Source: Polyangia bacterium (GTDB lineage Bacteria > Myxococcota_A > Polyangia > Polyangiales > Polyangiaceae). From it: a stretch of DNA of 10,834 nucleotides. Position 1 is the first letter of the stretch. Every line of letters starts with the position of its first letter. The position numbers and the translations under genes were made by a program. This document shows, piece by piece, positions 6,569 to 10,834 of the stretch. The DNA is taken from contig JAUILJ010000188.1 in assembly GCA_030433055.1 (NCBI GenBank), positions 1-10,834 of the forward strand, written 5' to 3'. Below the pieces are notes generated by a model. The model was given only the letters and a program-made list of their open reading frames with translations. It searched no databases and was not told where the DNA came from.

Positions 6569-6593
6569 GAAACACGGCTGTCACGAAACACGG
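6569..6593 (+). repeat. Direct repeat GAAACACGG x2 upstream of the caspase-like gene
   Basis: GAAACACGG occurs at 6569-6577 and again at 6585-6593, 16 bp apart start to start, in the 217-bp gap after the SirB1-family gene. It could be a paired protein-binding site for the downstream gene. The rest of the gap holds only a weak hairpin, CCGCGG-CCCCTC-CCGCGG at 6694-6711, and no gene. Confidence 0.3.
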
Positions 6594-6766
6594 ACGCTGG
6601 ATCATTCTGATCAGCATGAAGTCCGCTTCCATGTGGGAAGCCCGCTCCAGCTTGTGGTAGCTCCCCGTCGTGCCGTTCGTCTTGGACGGCTCACCGCGGC
6701 CCCTCCCGCGGCGCGGCTCGCGCGCTGGTTCGTAGCCGGTGCGCTCCCCAAAGCCCCTCCCATTCT

Positions 6767-9634
6767 ATGCGACTCGCTGTCATCCTCGCCTCGAACTACG
6801 ACCAAAACCCCCGCTGCGCTCCGCGCCCTGGCTGCGCCCTCGATGGCGATCTGATCGAGGATCGGCTCGCCGAGCCGGATGCGCGCTTCGCCCTCGAGCG
6901 AGTCAAGGCGCGTCGCAAGCTCAAGGGGCGCCTCGAGCGCGCGCTCGCTGGGGTCGAGCCGGGCGACACCCTGGTGTATTTCTCCGGCTACGCGCGGCTC
7001 GTCGAGGGCGAAGCCAAGCTCGTGCTGGACGACCCGCGCGGAGGTGTATTTTCTGTAGGGAAACTTGCGGAGGTGCTCTCTGCCCGCGCTGGCGGTCGCT
7101 TGGCCATCTTCGACCTGGTGTATGTCGAGGATGAGGACGCGCCGACGCTGGGCATCGAGTTGGTCGACGCTATGAGGAGCGCGCTCGCTGACGGGCCGGA
7201 CATGAGCCTGATGGTCTCCGCCAGGCCGGCCACCGAGGGACCGCCGCGGCCGGGCCTCTTGACGCGGCTCTTGCTGCTCACGCTGGAGCGCTCGGAGCAC
7301 GAACGACGGGCCCTCGACGCGAAGGCGCTCTACGAGCGAATGCGAGAGGATCCGGCGTTCGCGGAGCTGAAGGTGGTGGGCTTCTTCCCGGCGAAGGAGA
7401 GCGTGCTCCAGGTCCTCCTCGAGCCTCGAAACTCCGAGCGGCCACCGGCCAGCGCTGCCGATAGCGCGCCGCTTAGCGAGGCGCCGCGCAGCTCCGGCCG
7501 CCTGGGGAGGCCCCCGCCCAAGCCGACCGGGCGCAGCAACCCAGCCATGCGCGCCGTCAATGGACCCCCCAGCTCTCGGGGGCCGCAGTCGGCGCCTCCA
7601 AGCTCTCGGGGACCGCAGTCGCTCCCTCCAGGCTCCGCGCCGCTCTCGGTGCGCCCGAGCGCTCCGCCGCCGCCAGACCCCGCGGAGCTACTTGCCGCGG
7701 GGCAATACGAAGCCGCGCTGACCGAGTACAAGAAGCGACTGCTCAAGCTCGGCAGCAAGCGTGGCGCCGAACACGCTCAAGTGTACTTGGGGATGGCCCG
7801 AGCCAAATCTGGCCAGGGCAAAGCCGACGAAGCTCTGCACAACTACGACAAGGCCCTGGCGATCACCCCCCTCGACGCCGTCGCGTTCTCCGAAGCGAAG
7901 TCGCTGGTGCTGGCGGGTGGTGACATCCAGCGCTTGAGCGATTGGGTGCGCCGCCGTGCGGAGCAGACCGATGACCCGCACGTGAAGAGCATGAGCCTGG
8001 TGGAGCTCGGGAAGATCTGGCTCGAACACCAGGACCCACGCAAGGCCGTGACGGTGCTGGAGTCTGCCTGCGCAGCCGATGCCGCCAATGCGGCTGCTTA
8101 CTTGGAGCTGGCTTCAGCCTTTAGCCAGCTCGAGCGCCCAGCGCAGGCGATTCGCGCACTGACCACGGCGGGCGAGGTGACGCTGGACCCCGAGGAGCAG
8201 GCCCTCATCTGGATCCGTGCGGCAAAACTCGCCGACGCGGAACTGGAAGGTGGGGAGGAGGTGCTCGAGCTGTGCCACCGCGCCCTCGACAGCGACCCCG
8301 CGGCCCTCCAGGCGCTCGAGCTGACGAGCAAGGTGCTCGCGGGACGCCGGCGCTTCGCGGACCTTGCGAAGGCCTACGAGGCCAGCCTCGAGCGCATGCC
8401 CAAGGGGCCGGTGAGCTTCGAGCTCGCCAAGCGCTTGGGCCTGTTGTACCGCGATGAGCTGGACGAGCTGGAAGGCGCAAAGCGCAGCTTCCAGCGGGCC
8501 CTGGAGTGCGATCCGACGGCGCTCGAGCTGTACTATTTCGTCAGCGAACTGTACGAGGCAGAGCAGCAATACATACCGGCAGCGCGCCAGTTTCAACTTG
8601 CCGCGCGGCATCATCCCAAGAATCCCGACGTGTATCGCCGGGCGCTCTGGCTGTTCGAGAAGGCGGAAGACACCGACGCCGCCTGGAACGCGGCCATCGC
8701 CTTGGAGACGCTGGGGGAGGCTGACATCAATGAGTCGTTGTTGGCTACTCAGCACCGCCCCGACGGCGCGATCACGCCGACCCGCGGGATCACTCCCCAG
8801 CGCTGGCAGACCGCTGCCCTGGGCGCATCGAGTCAGCAGAGCGATGGACAGGCGAGCCTGGACGCGGTGTTTGGCAAGCTGGAGCATGCAGCACTTCGGC
8901 TGGCGTCGGAGCACAGCATGCGCCTGCCCTGGCTCGAGGGAGCAAACAAGCAGGATCCAGAGAGCACCGCCACCCTGGTACGAGCCCTGGGGTGGGCCGC
9001 GCGGTTGCTCGGCGTGGATCAACCCGAGCTCTGGATCCGTGGGGATTGGGAGCAGAGCTTCGGCAGTGAAATCGGCGTCCGCATCTTACCCAGCGCCAGA
9101 GGCGTGGAGGGTGCCCTGGGTCAGCCACGAGTCGTCGCCGCGCAGAGGTTGGGTTCGGGGCTCGGGCCTGCGGAGCTGGGCTTCGTCTGGGGCCGCACGC
9201 TCGCAGGCCTGGTGAGCCCCTTCGAGCTCGCGGAGGTCTACGCGAGCGACGCCGAGCTCGCCCACTTGCTCCTCGCCGGGCTGAACCTCGGGGGCGCGCA
9301 GGGCATCGACGTCGACGATCAGACTGAGGCGTTCGGCGAGCGCCTCGAGGAGCTGCTCGACGAAGACGCCTTGGCGGAGCTCGAGGCCGCGGTCGCGGAG
9401 CTGCACGTCAAGCAGGTGAGCAAGGAGCTGGCCGAATGGCGCAGGCGCCTCGCGTTTGGGCGCAGCCGCGTGGGCTTGCTCCTGGGTGGTGATCTCGAGA
9501 CCATTCAAGGACTCGTCGAGCGCCTGCCCATGCCCGGAGTGACGAGCGCGGAGATCCTGGACGACCTGCGGGCCTTCTCGATCTCCGAGCCCTACCTGAG
9601 CCTGCGCCAAGATCTGGGGATCGCGGTGGAGTGA
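6767..9634 (+). CDS. Pseudo-caspase / TPR protein with a possible degenerate M48-like C-terminal domain
   Basis: 955 residues, cytosolic by sequence. Residues 1-220 read as a caspase-like (peptidase C14) fold: strand LAVILASNYD (3-12), GDTLVYFSGYA (66-76) where active members have YFSGHG, RLAIFDLVY (111-119) where they have a D-x-C motif, and SLMVSARP...GLLTRLLLLTLE (147-174). Tyr75 replaces the catalytic His and Val118 the catalytic Cys, so proteolysis is not expected. Residues 220-303 are a Pro/Ser linker with a 10-residue repeat. Residues 303-660 hold about eight or nine TPR-like helical pairs, for protein binding. After a spacer, 700-955 form a separate domain: ARLLGVDQPELWI and AELGFVWGRTLA resemble the M48 layout, with GRTLA (809-813) where HExxH would be. 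No Shine-Dalgarno site is evident; the ATG is chosen because it begins the first caspase strand. It lies 217 bp downstream of the SirB1 gene, probably as a separate unit. Homology of the ends is inferred from motifs. Confidence 0.9.
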   Translation: MRLAVILASNYDQNPRCAPRPGCALDGDLIEDRLAEPDARFALERVKARRKLKGRLERALAGVEPGDTLVYFSGYARLVEGEAKLVLDDPRGGVFSVGKLAEVLSARAGGRLAIFDLVYVEDEDAPTLGIELVDAMRSALADGPDMSLMVSARPATEGPPRPGLLTRLLLLTLERSEHERRALDAKALYERMREDPAFAELKVVGFFPAKESVLQVLLEPRNSERPPASAADSAPLSEAPRSSGRLGRPPPKPTGRSNPAMRAVNGPPSSRGPQSAPPSSRGPQSLPPGSAPLSVRPSAPPPPDPAELLAAGQYEAALTEYKKRLLKLGSKRGAEHAQVYLGMARAKSGQGKADEALHNYDKALAITPLDAVAFSEAKSLVLAGGDIQRLSDWVRRRAEQTDDPHVKSMSLVELGKIWLEHQDPRKAVTVLESACAADAANAAAYLELASAFSQLERPAQAIRALTTAGEVTLDPEEQALIWIRAAKLADAELEGGEEVLELCHRALDSDPAALQALELTSKVLAGRRRFADLAKAYEASLERMPKGPVSFELAKRLGLLYRDELDELEGAKRSFQRALECDPTALELYYFVSELYEAEQQYIPAARQFQLAARHHPKNPDVYRRALWLFEKAEDTDAAWNAAIALETLGEADINESLLATQHRPDGAITPTRGITPQRWQTAALGASSQQSDGQASLDAVFGKLEHAALRLASEHSMRLPWLEGANKQDPESTATLVRALGWAARLLGVDQPELWIRGDWEQSFGSEIGVRILPSARGVEGALGQPRVVAAQRLGSGLGPAELGFVWGRTLAGLVSPFELAEVYASDAELAHLLLAGLNLGGAQGIDVDDQTEAFGERLEELLDEDALAELEAAVAELHVKQVSKELAEWRRRLAFGRSRVGLLLGGDLETIQGLVERLPMPGVTSAEILDDLRAFSISEPYLSLRQDLGIAVE
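7565..7624 (+). repeat. 30-bp coding repeat in the Pro/Ser linker
   Basis: Two 30-bp units (7565-7594 and 7595-7624) encode PPSSRGPQSA and PPSSRGPQSL. A decayed third begins with PPGS. They form the middle of the flexible linker between the caspase-like and TPR domains. Confidence 0.85.
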
Positions 9635-9688
9635 TCCCCGGGGAAATGCCCGAGGCAATCCCGACGCGAACCGAGCGCTGGCTTTCTC

Positions 9689-9745
9689 GGGGGTGAGGGA
9701 CCCTTGCAGCGCGTCTCGCCCCCAAGCGAGCCGCTATTTTCGCTT
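9689..9745. terminator. Stem-loops between convergent genes, candidate terminators
   Basis: In the 121-bp gap, GGGGGTGAG (9689-9697) pairs with CTCGCCCCC (9715-9723), giving 9 bp with one G-U and a 17-nt loop. CAAGCGA (9723-9729) pairs with TCGCTTG (9740-9746) around a 10-nt loop. Both lie where transcripts from the two sides end. No proper U-tract follows either stem, so intrinsic termination is unproven. Confidence 0.4.
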
Positions 9746-9755
9746 GCGGAAAAGC

Positions 9756-10061
9756 TCAGTGGGGCGCTGGGGTGACGTTCTCACACTGATAAGCGCCGAC
9801 GAACACGAACTTGCGGGCGCACTCGATCTCGATCAGGTCGTGACTCTGGCGCGAGGCCTGGAACCCATAGCTGTGAGAGAACGGCGTACGCTGCTCCTTG
9901 ACCAGGTGAGCTTCGCACCCCGGCTTGCCGCACACGATCTCCGTCGCCTGCTGCTTCACCGCGCTGTTGTCACCGAACACGTTGAGCATGCCCAGCACAG
10001 TGACGCCGATCACCAGCGCGAACAGGATCAAGCGTGTAATGGCGCGGGCACGGCTGCTCAT
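9756..10061 (-). CDS. Small single-pass membrane protein with four cysteines
   Basis: 101 residues. A basic start (MSSRARAITR) leads into one hydrophobic helix at about 10-29, which predicts N-in topology and a periplasmic domain of about 70 residues. That domain carries four cysteines (44, 49, 81, 93). The first two are in CGKPGC, and the second pair flanks KFVFVGAYQ. They could form two disulfides or a metal site. I do not recognise the family. It starts 4 bp after the stop of the methyltransferase gene, so the two are almost certainly co-transcribed. A stem-loop lies just beyond its stop. The hydrophobic stretch could instead be an uncleaved or cleaved signal peptide, although no clear cleavage motif is seen. 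Confidence 0.7.
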   Translation of the reverse strand: MSSRARAITRLILFALVIGVTVLGMLNVFGDNSAVKQQATEIVCGKPGCEAHLVKEQRTPFSHSYGFQASRQSHDLIEIECARKFVFVGAYQCENVTPAPH

Positions 10062-10065
10062 GGCG

Positions 10066-10668
10066 CTACTTCGAGGTGGCGCACATCTCGAGCTCGAAGA
10101 ACGGCCAGGCGATGTCCTTGGGCCAGTAGAGGCCGCAACCGACGTGCACGAGATGCTTCTGCAGGATCCCTCGGTAGTAGGAGCCGTTGCGGATGTAGAT
10201 GTCGTGATCGGTGCGATCCTTGTCGCACTGCTCGCGCAGATCCTGGCGCGTGGTGATCTCCAGGTAGATCAGCCCCCCTGCCATCGCCGCGAGGTTGGCG
10301 ATGGCAGGGGCGACGTCGGGATCCGGGAGGTACTGGAGCACACCCTGACACACGACCAGATCGTGACGCTTGCGATCACGCCAGCGGGCGACGTCCCGGT
10401 TCTGCCAGCCGTGCTTCTTGCACATGGCCTGGCTGACCTCGGTGCCAACGTACTTGATGCCCTTCTTGTTCTTTTCGATCCACTGCTTCCAGAGGCCAAC
10501 CCCCGCACCGACGTCGAGCACCGACTTGATCTTGAGGTTGTTGTACTCCGCAAACGAGAACACGAAGCTCGCCAGGCTGGCGTGCTCCTCCGCGGAGACG
10601 ACGCGCGTCTTCGGATCCTCGTAGAAGCGATGGTAGTACGCTTCGTCGAAGCGACGGAATTGGTCCAT
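10066..10668 (-). CDS. Class I SAM-dependent methyltransferase
   Basis: 200 residues, soluble. The Rossmann methyltransferase motifs are in order: motif I VLDVGAGVGLW (50-60) for S-adenosylmethionine, post-I acidic strand YVGTEVS (73-79, Glu77 for the ribose), motif II DLVVCQGVLQYL (103-114) and motif III GLIYLEI (132-138). The N-terminal YYHRFYEDPKTRVVS segment is typical of small-molecule or uncharacterised members. The substrate is not readable from sequence. It is the first gene of a two-gene - strand unit with the membrane protein that follows after 4 bp. No clear Shine-Dalgarno site precedes the ATG. A perfect 17-bp tandem array lies about 67 bp upstream, in its presumed promoter region. 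Confidence 0.88.
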   Translation of the reverse strand: MDQFRRFDEAYYHRFYEDPKTRVVSAEEHASLASFVFSFAEYNNLKIKSVLDVGAGVGLWKQWIEKNKKGIKYVGTEVSQAMCKKHGWQNRDVARWRDRKRHDLVVCQGVLQYLPDPDVAPAIANLAAMAGGLIYLEITTRQDLREQCDKDRTDHDIYIRNGSYYRGILQKHLVHVGCGLYWPKDIAWPFFELEMCATSK

Positions 10669-10735
10669 GACTTAGTCTATCCCGAGCACGCGCTCAGACT
10701 GCCACCCCCGAAGCCAAAAAAACGAATGGCTCCGG

Positions 10736-10834
10736 GGCCCTGCAACTCTAGCGGCCCTGCAACTCTAGCGGCCCTGCAACTCTAGCGGCCCTGCAACTCT
10801 AGCGGCCCTGCAACTCTAGCGGCCCTGCAACTCT
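10736..10834. repeat. 17-bp perfect tandem array running off the right edge
   Basis: The unit GGCCCTGCAACTCTAGC has five perfect copies (10736-10820) plus 14 bases of a sixth at the edge, so the true copy number is unknown. It contains CTAG, has no spacers and cannot be coding in one frame. Between it and the methyltransferase start is a run of seven A's at about 10716-10722. Confidence 0.95.

Noticed and set aside
6616..6660. 14-codon ORF upstream of the pseudo-caspase gene as a possible leader peptide
   Set aside because: No Shine-Dalgarno site, no attenuator hairpin and no codon pattern typical of a leader.
8114..9022. 302-codon open frame on the - strand
   Set aside because: Antisense shadow of the TPR region of the 955-residue protein. 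High GC leaves few stops on the opposite strand.
10736..10834. CRISPR array
   Set aside because: The units abut without unique spacers and are only 17 bp long. The same holds for the array at 2603-2682, and no cas genes are present.

Overview
The window is GC-rich, with third codon positions mostly G or C. It carries several exported lipoproteins in which a lipobox cysteine is followed by a long Gly/Ser/Ala-rich linker and then a cysteine-rich domain. Together with large TPR proteins and the scarcity of classical promoters, this style fits a myxobacterium (Myxococcota, most likely Polyangiales). That placement is inferred from style, not from a marker gene. I saw no rRNA, tRNA, transposase, integrase or CRISPR array.

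Layout. Bases 1-2591 hold two tandem, about 91% identical SGNH/GDSL-type lipoproteins on the + strand. The first is cut by the window edge and has an expanded (AQGGSG)n linker encoded by an 18-bp repeat. Bases 2592-2917 are a convergent gap with a 17-bp tandem array and stem-loops. Bases 2918-4543 (- strand) encode a lipoprotein with two Cys-rich modules and a beta-propeller-like C-terminal part. A 195-bp divergent gap follows, holding a near-perfect 20-bp palindrome. Bases 4739-6549 (+) form a translationally coupled pair: a lipoprotein with an FGE-sulfatase-like domain, whose stop overlaps (ATGA) the start of a SirB1-family transglutaminase-fold/TPR protein. Bases 6767-9634 (+) encode a 955-residue protein with a caspase-like N-terminal domain lacking both catalytic residues, a Pro/Ser linker, a TPR superhelix and a C-terminal domain that may be a degenerate M48-like zincin. 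Bases 9756-10668 (-) are a two-gene operon: a class I SAM methyltransferase followed after 4 bp by a small one-helix membrane protein with four cysteines. From 10736 to the right edge there is another, unrelated 17-bp tandem array of perfect copies.

How they may work together. The left half looks like a cell-surface lipoprotein locus. The middle has three successive proteins built on enzyme folds whose catalytic residues are missing or displaced: an FGE-like fold without the Cys pair, a transglutaminase fold in a protein with no cysteine at all, and a caspase fold with His to Tyr and Cys to Val. Two of them carry TPRs. They may be scaffold or binding proteins rather than enzymes, and this is the most interesting feature of the window. 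Any shared pathway is inference. Both window ends fall inside tandem repeats, which suggests a draft contig broken at repeats.
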